Origin: Vibrio tasmaniensis
GTDB lineage: Bacteria > Pseudomonadota > Gammaproteobacteria > Enterobacterales > Vibrionaceae
Direction: 5' to 3'
Length of the DNA stretch: 64,000 nt
Assembly (NCBI RefSeq): GCF_024347635.1
Contig: NZ_AP025511.1
Span: 496,001-560,000 of the forward strand
Position 1 is the stretch's first letter. Every line of letters starts with the position of its first letter. Both the position numbers and the translations under genes were made by a program. A model generated the notes under the pieces. The model saw nothing but the letters and a program-made list of their open reading frames with translations. It ran no database searches and was not told where the DNA came from. Shown here in pieces: positions 43,655 through 52,393 of the stretch.

Positions 43655-44593
43655 ATGGATAAGTTAACCAGCATGAAGGTCTTCGTTTACGTGGTCGAGC
43701 AAGGCAGTTTTCGCAGTGCCGCAAACCACTTCAACCTGTCGGCAACCATGATCAGTAAACATGTCCACCATCTTGAAACGAGCCTCAACTCTCAACTGAT
43801 TCATCGCACCACACGTAAGCAGTCTTTAACCGATTCAGGTCAGCTTTATTATCGAGAATGTAAACGAATCCTCGAAGACATCAGCAACGCTGAAAACCTG
43901 ATTCAAACCTTGGAAAACCAACCTCAAGGTACGGTAAAAATAAACTGCCCGGTCACTTATGGAAACAAGGTGCTTGCCCCGATTGTGGCGAAGTTCCTCG
44001 CGAATCACCCAACGATTAACATCGAACTCGTGTTGAACAACGATCTTGTTGATCCTTACTCTTCTGATATTGATTTGATGGTGCGAATCGGTGATCTGTC
44101 TGACTCAAGTTTAGTCGCCAGATACTTAGGGGATTATGAGATGTGTTACTGCGCGGCTCCTGAGTACCTTAACCAACATGCAGAGATCCGCGTGTTGGAA
44201 GATCTCGCACAGCACCCATCGCTTGGCTTCAGTTATAGCAGTCGTCGTGACGTGAGTGGCCGTGATGCTCAACTACGCAATACCCAAAACAGTGAGTCGC
44301 AATTTCTAGCCCCTCAGAACCACCAAGCAACGCACAGCGCGGTGAATAAAGGGCAAGTACGTTTGATGTCGAACAATGGGGATGTATTGCGATATGCAGC
44401 CCTGCAAGGTGTAGGTGTGTTGTTACAGCCGACTATCTTAGTCGCAGAAGAAATTGAGCGTGGTGCGCTATTAGAAATTCTACCCAGCATGGCACCATTA
44501 CCTAAGCCGATTCACTTACTCTACAAAACCAAGCAACTGTCTTTGAAGAACAGAACCTTTGTCGAGTTCTTGTTAGCCGATCTTGCTGAGTAA
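43655..44593 (+). CDS. LysR-family regulator of the ABM/oxidoreductase pair
   Basis: LysR regulator of 312 residues. ATG 43655 (MDKLTSMKVFVYVVEQGSFRSAANHF) has AAGAG 7 nt upstream; the upstream ATG-like start at 43631 is not needed. The effector domain is of the CrgA/DsdC-like group (SLVARYLGDYEMCYCAAPEYL). Divergent orientation to the ABM gene predicts regulation of that operon. A low-complexity Gln/Asn stretch (about residues 213-240) inside the effector domain is unusual. Confidence 0.88.
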   Translation: MDKLTSMKVFVYVVEQGSFRSAANHFNLSATMISKHVHHLETSLNSQLIHRTTRKQSLTDSGQLYYRECKRILEDISNAENLIQTLENQPQGTVKINCPVTYGNKVLAPIVAKFLANHPTINIELVLNNDLVDPYSSDIDLMVRIGDLSDSSLVARYLGDYEMCYCAAPEYLNQHAEIRVLEDLAQHPSLGFSYSSRRDVSGRDAQLRNTQNSESQFLAPQNHQATHSAVNKGQVRLMSNNGDVLRYAALQGVGVLLQPTILVAEEIERGALLEILPSMAPLPKPIHLLYKTKQLSLKNRTFVEFLLADLAE

Positions 44594-44638
44594 CTAGGGT
44601 CGTCTACGTAATTAGGGGGGTTGCAGCAACGATGAACA

Positions 44639-45847
44639 CTAAACCGTTTGCCAATGACTAATCAAACGCTTACCAAGGTCAGAGGGCGTGGTGTTATGGA
44701 CGACCATCTCATCACATTGGTTGAACACCATGAAGTGTTTAAGCTCATCGCATAGGGCATGAACGAATGATTCATGGTTTTTGATTCGCTCTTCCACAAC
44801 CACGTTACGAATATTAAGTAGGCCGATCTTCCTGTCGACCTTGCAATCCATTCGTGCCACCAGCTCCCCTTGCCACAAAATCGGCAAACTGAAATAACCA
44901 AACTGGCGCTTGGCTTCAGGAACATAGCACTCGAGAAGATAGTCAAAATTAAACAATGATTGCATTCGCTTACGTTGAATCAACAGGTTATCGAACGGAG
45001 ACAGTATCTTTAACTGGGTTCTAGAAAGAGGCTGACTCAACAGTTCAAACGCATTGGGCAACACATAATAGTCAGAACCTTGAACATCCACTTTCACGAC
45101 TTGTTTGTCTTCAAGCATCTGTTGGAGTGTTTTCTGAATCAGTGGTTTAATGTTCTTGAGTAGATAGCTCATCTCCGGTGCTATTCCCATACCATTGGCT
45201 TCTAAATAACGCGTGATCAGATGCTCAATGTACTCTTGTTCCGTTGGTTCAGAGGTATCAATACCACTCGGCAAAACTCGTTCGGTTAGGTCATACACCT
45301 TATGGAAATTCACTCGGCTCGGCACCATTAAGTCACCTTGCATAAACAAGGTATCTAGCGCCTGTTTGGCAGGTTTACCGCCCCATCCGCCGGGGTTTGG
45401 TCTACCCCCTTCAAAGTCTTTCGCCATCAATGGCCCTTCGCTCTCAATACGTTCGAGAACATGTGCCATAAGGGCGTCGTCTTTTTTATACCAATGCTTG
45501 AGCTTACCGCTCGCAAAGCCATTCTTTCGATGCAGGCTGAAGCGGTAGTCGCGCATGGGTAAATACGCGGCTGCATGCGACCAATACTCAAACACTTCTC
45601 GACGCTCTAACAGCTTATCAAGATGATTCAGTTGGTAGTCTTGATTACGATTCCAAAGCGTGTGGTGGTGAGCTCGCTGAATCACAGAGATGGTATCAAT
45701 TTGCACATAGCCAAGGTTTTCAATCGCAGACAGCGTGTTCGCCAAAGTGCCCCCATTGCGTTGCTTTTTAGGTGGTAACTTCTTAGGCGGCAGCTTTTGC
45801 GAAAGCAATACCAGTTTTTGCGCTTGAGCGAGTGACAGTGATTCCAT
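44639..45847 (-). CDS. YcaQ-type DNA glycosylase (winged-helix, HTH_42)
   Basis: Protein of 402 residues in the AlkZ/YcaQ (AlkX) family. These are DNA glycosylases of triple winged-helix fold that unhook interstrand crosslinks and bulky adducts. The catalytic Q-x-D signature is in VQIDTISVIQRAHH (Gln49, Asp51), the YcaQ-type version rather than AlkZ Q-x-Q. KTLQQMLEDKQVVKV and LSPFDNLLIQRKR are also family features. Residues 18-27 are an exact in-frame pentapeptide duplication (KLPPK twice). It is monocistronic or followed by nothing on its strand; frnE lies 34 bp upstream. Confidence 0.85.
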   Translation of the reverse strand: MESLSLAQAQKLVLLSQKLPPKKLPPKKQRNGGTLANTLSAIENLGYVQIDTISVIQRAHHHTLWNRNQDYQLNHLDKLLERREVFEYWSHAAAYLPMRDYRFSLHRKNGFASGKLKHWYKKDDALMAHVLERIESEGPLMAKDFEGGRPNPGGWGGKPAKQALDTLFMQGDLMVPSRVNFHKVYDLTERVLPSGIDTSEPTEQEYIEHLITRYLEANGMGIAPEMSYLLKNIKPLIQKTLQQMLEDKQVVKVDVQGSDYYVLPNAFELLSQPLSRTQLKILSPFDNLLIQRKRMQSLFNFDYLLECYVPEAKRQFGYFSLPILWQGELVARMDCKVDRKIGLLNIRNVVVEERIKNHESFVHALCDELKHFMVFNQCDEMVVHNTTPSDLGKRLISHWQTV

Positions 45848-45881
45848 GTAATTCAGACTCTAATTGATACCAATAATCGGC

Positions 45882-46529
45882 TTATGATTCAGCAATAAGT
45901 TCTTGAAGAATTTGCTTGTACGTTTCGACCGTCTGCGCACCAGTGACCGCACTCTTGCGGTTGAATACCACGGTAGGAACCGCTGAGATTCCCATGCGTT
46001 GCCATTCAAACTCTTGCGCTTCAATTTGCTTCAAGTTATCGATGTTCTTTAGGCGCTTCAGTGCCTTCGTTGAGTCTAGCCCAACCGCTTCAAGTTCTTG
46101 TGCGATAACCTCAAGATCGGACAGATCTTTTTGCTCTGTGAAGTGAGCCGTAAAAAAGCGTAGCTTTAACTCAGTCTGTTTACCGTGCGCTAGAGCAAAA
46201 TCGAGAAGCACATGTAGATGACGGGAATTAACCATTCTCATGCTGTCATAGAAATTGAAATCAAAACCAACCGCTTTGCCACGCGCCGCAAGCTGTTCGC
46301 GTGAACTTTGACTCTCTTCTGCGCTAGAGCCGTATTTTCTCATGATGTGGTCACGCAGGTTTTCGCCTTCTTGCGGCATATCAGGGTTAAGCTCAAACGG
46401 CTGCCATTCAAGTTCAATTTGCTCTGCTAAGCCAAGTTCTGAAACGGCTTGCTCTAAGTTTTTGTAGCCGACCACGCACCATGGGCACATTACGTCAGAA
46501 ATAATATCAAGTTGAAGTTTCTTGCTCAT
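45882..46529 (-). CDS. FrnE-type DsbA-family oxidoreductase
   Basis: Cytoplasmic thioredoxin-fold protein of 215 residues, no signal peptide. The active site is DVMCPWC near residues 13-18, and the cis-proline region is GISAVPTVVFN. It matches the FrnE subgroup of DsbA-like disulfide oxidoreductases. ATG 46529 is preferred because GGA lies 6 nt upstream; ATG 46535 is almost on top of that site. It probably handles cytoplasmic thiol stress; the partner is unknown. Confidence 0.9.
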   Translation of the reverse strand: MSKKLQLDIISDVMCPWCVVGYKNLEQAVSELGLAEQIELEWQPFELNPDMPQEGENLRDHIMRKYGSSAEESQSSREQLAARGKAVGFDFNFYDSMRMVNSRHLHVLLDFALAHGKQTELKLRFFTAHFTEQKDLSDLEVIAQELEAVGLDSTKALKRLKNIDNLKQIEAQEFEWQRMGISAVPTVVFNRKSAVTGAQTVETYKQILQELIAES

Positions 46530-46649
46530 CGTCATTCCAAATGCTCATTGATAAGGCATGTCTGCAGCAAAAGCAGGCATCCAATTTATCTTCAGACTAC
46601 AACAACCTGAACAATCGTTCAAATTTAACTAAATTCAACATTAACGAAC

Positions 46650-46683
46650 AAAAAAAGCCAACTCATTTTCACGAGTTGGCTTT
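46650..46683 (-). terminator. Terminator after HAD phosphatase gene
   Basis: Read leftward: stem AAAGCCAACTC / GAGTTGGCTTT with a T7 tract. Confidence 0.92.
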
Positions 46684-46711
46684 GATAAAAATCGAATCGA
46701 GCTTAAGAGCG

Positions 46712-47509
46712 TTACGCTAGCAACTTCTCAAGTACTTGGAACACACCCGCGTCAACGTTACTTGGCGCGCCAAAACGCGCAATATCTTTCAGCTTAGGAT
46801 GGGCATTTTCCATCGCGTAAGAGTGGTAGCTCTCTTTAAGCATTTCCAAGTCATTGAGGTAGTCACCAAAGCTCATGGTCTGCTCGTAAGTGAAACCTAA
46901 TGTGTTTTGTAGATGCTTAATCGCCGCACCTTTTGACGCTTCAGCGTTCATCACATCCAACCAAATTTTTGCACTCACAACCACTTGGTAGTTCTCACCG
47001 AATTTGGCATCAATAGTTGGGTTCACTTTCTCTTGTGAACCATCGAAGTGACAGATAGCCACCTTGATGAAATCGTCTTCTACCGCCAGTAAGTCTTCCA
47101 CTTGCTCTCGGCGATGGTAGTACTTCGAGATCTCCGCCAGAGCACGCTCATCTTTGGTTTCGATGTACGCTGATTTCTTACCACAAAGCACAACGTGTGC
47201 ACCTTCAATGGCACGCGCTTCTTTAATGATCTCTTTGATGGCATCAGTATCAAGCAAGCAGCTGTAGAGCTCCTGGCCTTTATGCATCACCAATGTGCCG
47301 TTTTCAGCAACGAACATCATGCGATCTTTTAGCGGGGAAAAGGTTTCCATCAAGCTGTAGTACTGTCGACCCGACGCCGCAGCAAAAATGATGTCTTGAG
47401 CTTCTAGTCGCTCATAAAGATTGAAGAATTCAGGGTCTAACTTTCCGTGTTCATTAAGCAGAGTGCCGTCCATATCAGCAGCGATAAATTTGATGTTCTG
47501 TTGTGGCAT
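46712..47509 (-). CDS. Cof-type HAD-IIB phosphatase
   Basis: HAD-superfamily hydrolase of 265 residues. Motif I AADMDGTLL has both catalytic aspartates; motif II is AAASGRQ; motif IV is FGDYLNDLEML. The IIB cap lies between them. It is closest in character to YbjI/YidA-like enzymes that dephosphorylate sugar phosphates or flavin precursors. It is monocistronic, with a strong terminator. A MITE-like repeat begins about 20 bp upstream of its start codon and may contain or alter its promoter. Confidence 0.88.
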   Translation of the reverse strand: MPQQNIKFIAADMDGTLLNEHGKLDPEFFNLYERLEAQDIIFAAASGRQYYSLMETFSPLKDRMMFVAENGTLVMHKGQELYSCLLDTDAIKEIIKEARAIEGAHVVLCGKKSAYIETKDERALAEISKYYHRREQVEDLLAVEDDFIKVAICHFDGSQEKVNPTIDAKFGENYQVVVSAKIWLDVMNAEASKGAAIKHLQNTLGFTYEQTMSFGDYLNDLEMLKESYHSYAMENAHPKLKDIARFGAPSNVDAGVFQVLEKLLA

Positions 47510-47529
47510 TTCAGGGCTTACCTATAGTA

Positions 47530-47704
47530 ATACCAATCGTAGTAAATAACTGTTCATCCTAGCTGGTTAAAATACTCGATAACTGCGTTAGAATTTTTGA
47601 TTGTAGAATAACTACTTATCAAAACTTCTTGTCGAAAAGAGCCGCCTTGTTCTCAAGTCTTTTTCCTGCGCTATTTCTGATCATTTACTTACTGTGATTG
47701 GTAT
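47530..47704. repeat. 175-bp MITE-like element with terminal inverted repeats
   Basis: The ends ATACCAATC (47530-47538) and GATTGGTAT (47696-47704) are perfect inverted repeats. The similarity extends inward (GTAGTAAAT against ACAGTAAGTAAAT). There is no coding capacity. The internal sequence (such as AACTGCGTTAG and AAAAGAGCCGCC) resembles a repeat I recall from vibrio intergenic regions. It is a probable non-autonomous element with TA-type ends, lying between the HAD gene and arsR. Confidence 0.7.
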
Positions 47705-48003
47705 GAAAATTAAATAGCAAATTATGATTTTTCGTTATCTTGTGTAACGGTTCTGCCTTCGATTATATCGCTAGAATAGCCAATGAGTGCAATGCTTTTC
47801 GGTCGATTTCTTTGTTTAAATCTAAGATCTTGTTTATGCGCAATAAGAAGGTAAAAACAGATAAAAATCGAATATCAAGCTTAACTAAAAACACTGTTCT
47901 GAGATGCCAATTTAAGCCGACTTTTAAATTTCGCATTGACCAATAAAAGAAATAGGCCTACCATTAATCGTCTTTTAACGATTATGGAAAGCGAAACATC
48001 AAT
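47705..48003 (+). promoter_or_regulatory. arsR promoter region with perfect palindrome
   Basis: No gene is seen. TAATCGT-N6-ACGATTA at 47965-47984 is a perfect 7+7 palindrome, 19 bp before the arsR start. It is placed to block transcription or early elongation, as expected for an ArsR operator. Confidence 0.7.
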
Positions 48004-48345
48004 ATGAACGAAACTTGCTCTACAACTGGTGGCTGTGCTCTGCCAATCGGACATGGTGATGTCGAAGCTGAAAAGCAAATGGCAACTCTAGCGAAAGCGC
48101 TCGCTCACCCGGCAAGAGTTCGTATATTGAGTATCCTTTCAACGTTAGAAAAATCGGGCGGCTGTTTGAACAGTGACTTGGTGAGTGAATTGGGTTTGGC
48201 TCAATCAACAGTATCAGAGCACCTAAGAATCTTAAAAACCTCAGGCTTCATCACTGCTGAGTCGATACCACCTAAGATGTGCTATCGCATTAACCGAGAT
48301 AATATTCAGCAATTTGAATCGCTTATCGACACCATTTTAAAATAG
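48004..48345 (+). CDS. arsR: ArsR-family arsenic-type repressor
   Basis: Metal-sensing winged-helix repressor of 113 residues. HTH core: LGLAQSTVSEHLRILKTSGFI. It lacks the ELCVCDL motif of the classical sensor; instead cysteines occur at the N-terminus (NETCSTTGGC) and at SGGCLNSDL before the recognition helix, so As(III) could bind across these. It precedes acr3 but is separated from it by a strong hairpin, with a second, weaker operator-like site before acr3. Confidence 0.88.
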   Translation: MNETCSTTGGCALPIGHGDVEAEKQMATLAKALAHPARVRILSILSTLEKSGGCLNSDLVSELGLAQSTVSEHLRILKTSGFITAESIPPKMCYRINRDNIQQFESLIDTILK

Positions 48346-48352
48346 ATTAACC

Positions 48353-48395
48353 ACGCTTAGTTTGTCGAACACAATAAACTAAGCGTATTTTTTTT
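48353..48395 (+). terminator. Terminator between arsR and acr3
   Basis: Stem ACGCTTAGTTT / AAACTAAGCGT with a 12-nt loop, then A and T8. arsR and acr3 are thus probably separate or attenuated transcripts. Confidence 0.92.
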
Positions 48396-48401
48396 CTTTA
48401 A

Positions 48402-48421
48402 ATATCGCCTTTCGACGATTA
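48402..48421 (+). promoter_or_regulatory. Second ArsR-like operator (degenerate)
   Basis: It has ACGATTA preceded at the same 6-nt spacing by ATATCGC, which keeps 4 of 7 positions of TAATCGT. It lies 27 bp before acr3. Confidence 0.45.
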
Positions 48422-48447
48422 ACGATACCAACCAAAGAGATAATATA

Positions 48448-49503
48448 ATGAAACCAAAATTAGGTTTTCTCGATCGCTACTTAACGCTGTGGATCTTCAT
48501 CGCCATGGGCATTGGTGTACTGCTTGGCACCTTGTTCCCACAGATCGAGCAGTGGAACGAATCAATGTCTGTTGGCACAACCAACATTCCACTGGCAATT
48601 GGCCTTATCTTAATGATGTACCCACCTCTGGCTAAGGTTAACTACAACCTGCTAGGCACCGTGGTAAAAGATAAGAAAGCGATCAAACTATCTTTGATCA
48701 TGAACTGGCTTGTCGGCCCAATTCTGATGTTTGTGTTGGCGCTAACATTCTTAGGCGACCACCCAGGTTACATGGTGGGTGTGATTCTGATTGGTCTTGC
48801 TCGTTGTGTGGCAATGGTTCTAGTTTGGAACGACATCGGCGGCGGTAACAAAGAGTACGGCGCTGCATTGGTTGCTCTAAACAGTGCATTCCAAGTGGTG
48901 AGCTACAGCTTTATGGCGTGGCTATTCATCAGCGTGCTACCGCCTGTATTTGGTTACGAAGGCATGATGGTTGATATCTCGATGACCGATATTGCACACA
49001 GTGTACTTATCTACCTAGGCATCCCATTCCTAGCGGGTTTCTTAAGCCGTAAGATCCTAGTGTCGATGAAGGGTGAGCAGTGGTACAACGATGTGTTTAT
49101 TCCTCGTATCTCACCAATCACATTGATTGCACTACTGGCAACGATCGTTCTGATGTTCAGCCTAAAAGGCGAGATGATTGTTGAGCTGCCAATGGACGTA
49201 TTGTTAATTGCTGTTCCACTGACTATCTACTTCACAGCAATGTTCTTCATCAGCTTCTTCATTGGCAAGAAGATGGGCATTGAGTACGACAAGAACGCGT
49301 CAATCGCATTCACAGCGACAGGCAACAACTTCGAGCTAGCGATTGCAGTCGCTATCTCAGTATTCGGTATTAACTCAGACCAAGCGTTTGCAGGCGTTAT
49401 CGGCCCACTGATTGAAGTACCCGTGCTGATTTACCTAGTGAACGTTGCGCTTAAAATGAAAGACAAGTACTACAACGGCCAAACCGTTAAATCTAGCATC
49501 TAG
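48448..49503 (+). CDS. acr3: ACR3-family arsenite efflux transporter
   Basis: Integral membrane protein of 351 residues with about ten helices, full length. The signature [18 protein letters not shown] holds the essential cysteine in TM4, and a second family motif is [14 protein letters not shown]. It exports arsenite through the inner membrane, driven by the proton gradient. It belongs to the arsR unit. No arsenate reductase (arsC) gene is adjacent, so the module handles As(III) directly or relies on a reductase elsewhere. Its stop codon lies within an ATCTAGC repeat. Confidence 0.95.
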   Translation: MKPKLGFLDRYLTLWIFIAMGIGVLLGTLFPQIEQWNESMSVGTTNIPLAIGLILMMYPPLAKVNYNLLGTVVKDKKAIKLSLIMNWLVGPILMFVLALTFLGDHPGYMVGVILIGLARCVAMVLVWNDIGGGNKEYGAALVALNSAFQVVSYSFMAWLFISVLPPVFGYEGMMVDISMTDIAHSVLIYLGIPFLAGFLSRKILVSMKGEQWYNDVFIPRISPITLIALLATIVLMFSLKGEMIVELPMDVLLIAVPLTIYFTAMFFISFFIGKKMGIEYDKNASIAFTATGNNFELAIAVAISVFGINSDQAFAGVIGPLIEVPVLIYLVNVALKMKDKYYNGQTVKSSI

Positions 49504-49518
49504 CATCTAGCATCTAGC
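49491..49518. repeat. ATCTAGC heptamer repeat across the acr3 stop codon
   Basis: Four exact ATCTAGC units. The TAG stop (49501-49503) is one of the repeat's own TAG triplets. Confidence 0.95.
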
Positions 49519-49535
49519 AGAAGATTAGAAAAACT

Positions 49536-49567
49536 AAGGGCTTACCTTTCGGGGTAAGCCCTTTCAT
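49536..49567. terminator. Terminator after acr3
   Basis: Stem AAGGGCTTACC / GGTAAGCCCTT with a TTTCGG loop. It lies between acr3 and the convergent LysR gene and may serve both. Confidence 0.85.
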
Positions 49568-49588
49568 TTGTCTATCGCTTATCAAAGA

Positions 49589-50470
49589 TTAGTCGAGTAA
49601 GGTTTTGAGATGCTCTTCCAACCACAGCAAACCTGGCCCTTTCATCGCTTTCTTGGAGATCACCAAATCGACAGGAGGCGACCATGTTTTATGGTCAAAC
49701 GAGACGTTAATCTGGTTAAGCTTTCCCTGTTGAATCTCATGTTCCACCAAGTAACTTGGCAAGTATGCCCAGCCCACCGAGCTATGTACGATCATCTCCT
49801 TGATGGCAACAAAGCTGTTCGCCCACCACACCTTGCCCGCGACTACAGGAAAGTGGTCAATCACCTTACCTTTGTTGCCTCGTAGAATAAGCTGTCGATG
49901 AGAAATAAAGTCGGGCAACTTCGCAACCGACACTTCAGCTAAAGCATGACTTGGATGACACACAGCAACAAAAGGCAGATTCCCGATAAAGCACGGCTCT
50001 GAATCGGCATGAAAAGCGAGGTCAGTAAACATCAGGCCGATATCTGCGCGGTCTTGTGACACCAAGCGGTTCACATCGGTACTCGCCGCTGCCATTAACT
50101 CAATTTCTGTCGCTGGGAATGTTCGGCTGAACTTATCCAACACTTTGGGCAATGAAGGAAGTAACAAGGCATCGTCTAAAGCGATACGCAGTAGCCCTTC
50201 CTCTTGATTATTGATTGCATTGACCGATGAATTGAGATCTTCCACTTGCAGAATAATCGCTTTGACCTGCTTGAAAACCTGCTGACCTTGCGCCGTCAGC
50301 GTTGGCTTGCGTGTCGAACGGTCAAAAAGTTGAACATTAAAATCTATTTCAAGATTACTGATACCTTGGCTCACCGCCGATTGCACTTTTCCAAGTTGGC
50401 GAGCACTGGCAGAAAATGACCCTAATTCAACGGCATACACAAACATTTTTAGCTGTTCAATGTTGTACAT
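49589..50470 (-). CDS. LysR-family regulator of the PACE efflux gene
   Basis: LysR regulator of 293 residues. ATG 50470 (MYNIEQLKMFVYAVELGSFSASARQLGKVQSAVSQGI) is chosen because GGGAGA lies 6 nt upstream. Its position, divergent from a PACE transporter with about 129 bp between starts, mirrors the aceR-aceI pair of Acinetobacter. It is probably the activator of that pump in response to a cationic biocide or polyamine. Confidence 0.88.
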   Translation of the reverse strand: MYNIEQLKMFVYAVELGSFSASARQLGKVQSAVSQGISNLEIDFNVQLFDRSTRKPTLTAQGQQVFKQVKAIILQVEDLNSSVNAINNQEEGLLRIALDDALLLPSLPKVLDKFSRTFPATEIELMAAASTDVNRLVSQDRADIGLMFTDLAFHADSEPCFIGNLPFVAVCHPSHALAEVSVAKLPDFISHRQLILRGNKGKVIDHFPVVAGKVWWANSFVAIKEMIVHSSVGWAYLPSYLVEHEIQQGKLNQINVSFDHKTWSPPVDLVISKKAMKGPGLLWLEEHLKTLLD

Positions 50471-50599
50471 TCGGTGTCTCCCAACACTTACCATCACCAT
50501 ATGTGATACTAACTATCTTTATATTATCACCTAGGAAGATATTATCTAGCCAAGTCATTAGCCCATCAGCGGCTATTTAATCGTAAAGAGAGTTAGAAA

Positions 50600-51031
50600 A
50601 TGTCACATAAAGAACGCATGTTGCACATGGTGCTATTTGAATTGGTTGCTTTGGTTTTGATGGCAGGGCTTGCAACCTATATTACAGGAAACGGTGCAGG
50701 TGAAATGGCAGGCCTAGCGCTCGCTATGTCGCTGATAGCAATGGGTTGGAACTACATTTACAACTTTGGCTACGACAAAGTCTTCGGAGCTGACCGCAGT
50801 AAACGAACCAAGAAAACACGTATTCTGCATGGGTTAGGCTTTGAACTCGGCTTGATGACAGTGACTCTGCCTGTCTTGATGTGGGTTCTGCAACTCGACT
50901 TCCTAACCGTGCTGATCATGGACATCGGCCTAGTTATTTTCTTCGTACTTTACGCGATTGCGTTCAACTGGGCGTATGACTCGGTTCGAGACCAATTAGT
51001 TGCGAAAGGAAAGGTTGCAGAGCTGGTTTAG
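50600..51031 (+). CDS. PACE-family efflux transporter (AceI-like)
   Basis: Small membrane protein of 143 residues with four helices arranged as two bacterial transmembrane pair repeats. First repeat: KERMLHMVLFELVALVLMAGLA, with the membrane Glu needed for proton coupling. Second repeat: RILHGLGFELGLMTVTLPVLMW. WNYIYNFGYDKVFG and FNWAYDSVRD are the conserved repeat endings. The family exports chlorhexidine, acriflavine or short diamines. Divergent LysR control is expected. Confidence 0.93.
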   Translation: MSHKERMLHMVLFELVALVLMAGLATYITGNGAGEMAGLALAMSLIAMGWNYIYNFGYDKVFGADRSKRTKKTRILHGLGFELGLMTVTLPVLMWVLQLDFLTVLIMDIGLVIFFVLYAIAFNWAYDSVRDQLVAKGKVAELV

Positions 51032-51074
51032 AACTGCAAGTTCGTAGCTTATAGCAAGAACAAATGCTCAAATT

Positions 51075-51112
51075 AAAACTGCCAAACTACAACATAGTTG
51101 GCAGTTTATTCA
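51075..51112 (+). terminator. Terminator after the PACE gene
   Basis: Stem AAACTGCCAA-ACTA / TAGT-TGGCAGTTT around a short loop. The T tract is weak (TTTATT). Confidence 0.75.
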
Positions 51113-51479
51113 TTTATGCATACAAGCCCGTAGGTTAACGCCCTTGTTACATAACAAGAACATCAAATCCCCCTTCCCAATAAAGTCTAATAATCCACCA
51201 CCCACGAAGTAGCATCACAAATCCAAACATAAACTCCTCGTACCAGTTGTGCATCCGTTTACATACAGGTAGTTTTATCGACCTCGAAACACATCCATTC
51301 GAACAATGACGTTCATGCGAGCGTCTTTTCCGAGCAAAAGTGTTCGGATTAACATTTCAAGTGACTTTAATTAACAATTTTATGCTCAAACGCTCACTTT
51401 TGATGTTCGTTTATTTTCGAGTTCGCAAATCTATGCACAATACACGTGCTAGATAAGCAAAACTAACAAGGACTCGAAC
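51113..51479 (+). promoter_or_regulatory. glpFK promoter region
   Basis: No gene in this 367-bp region. TTCGTTTA at 51406-51413 and TTTTCGA next to it resemble GlpR half-sites; related words occur before glpD. GTTCGGAT and GACGTTCATG further upstream may be weaker sites. AAGTGACTTTAATTAACA (from about 51359) is a poor CRP-like match. AAGGA precedes the glpF start. Confidence 0.45.
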
Positions 51480-52334
51480 ATGACAACAAACAAACACCCT
51501 TCTTTATTTGGGCAATGCTTGGCTGAATTTATCGGTACAGGATTACTCATATTCTTTGGCGTTGGCTGTGTGGCCGCTCTGGTATTAACTGGTGCGACAT
51601 TCGGACAATGGGAAATCAGCATCATCTGGGGCTTCGGTGTTGCAATTGCAATTTACTGCACTGCCGGCGTTTCAGGCGCACACATCAACCCAGCCGTGAC
51701 GATTGCACTGGCCATGTTCCATGGCTTTGATAAAGCAAAAGTGGTGCCTTACATCATTTCGCAACTGCTTGGCGCCTTCTGCTCTGCAGCATTGGTTTAC
51801 AGCCTGTACAGCAACCTATTTACTGACTACGAAATCGCACATAACTTCGTTCGTAGCAGCCAAGACGCACTATCAACTGCTGGTATCTTCTCGACTTACC
51901 CACATGCTTCACTCTCTTTCTTCGGCGCTTTTGCTGTGGAATTCGTGATTACTGCAGTGTTGATGTTTGCCATTTTAGCGTTAGGTGATGAGAACAACGG
52001 CGCATCTCGCGGTGCAATGAACCCTTTACTGATCGGTATTCTTATCGCGGTAATTGGTGGTTCTTTAGGTCCACTTACTGGCTTTGCAATGAACCCTGCT
52101 CGTGACTTCGGACCAAAACTGTTCGCTTACTTTGCAGGTTGGGATTTCGCACTAAGCGGTGCTCGTGATATCCCTTACTTCATCGTTCCAATTCTTGCTC
52201 CAATTGCTGGTGCGTGTTTTGGTGGTTGGTTGTACCCACGTGTTATTGGTGCTTACCTACCCGTAGAAGGCCAAGGCTGCACAATTCCAAACCAATGTGA
52301 AACAGAAGAAGAAGCTGAACAAGCTCAAGCTTAA
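51480..52334 (+). CDS. glpF: Glycerol uptake facilitator
   Basis: Aquaglyceroporin of 284 residues with six helices. The two half-helix selectivity motifs are present: HINPAVT near residue 68 and MNPARDF near residue 204, the latter with the Asp typical of glycerol facilitators. It lets glycerol into the cytoplasm, where GlpK traps it. ATG 51480 has AAGGA 7 nt upstream. glpK follows by 59 bp. Confidence 0.96.
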   Translation: MTTNKHPSLFGQCLAEFIGTGLLIFFGVGCVAALVLTGATFGQWEISIIWGFGVAIAIYCTAGVSGAHINPAVTIALAMFHGFDKAKVVPYIISQLLGAFCSAALVYSLYSNLFTDYEIAHNFVRSSQDALSTAGIFSTYPHASLSFFGAFAVEFVITAVLMFAILALGDENNGASRGAMNPLLIGILIAVIGGSLGPLTGFAMNPARDFGPKLFAYFAGWDFALSGARDIPYFIVPILAPIAGACFGGWLYPRVIGAYLPVEGQGCTIPNQCETEEEAEQAQA

Positions 52335-52393
52335 TTTCTAAGCGACCCTACATTTACTAAAATATAAATAACAAAAGAAAAAGGATTCTTACC

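Noticed and set aside
48020-48208. Leftward frame inside arsR
   Set aside because: Antisense shadow of a confident gene with no supporting signals.
51300-51400. CRP site before glpF
   Set aside because: The best match lacks a second conserved TCACA half, so it is only mentioned within the promoter region.
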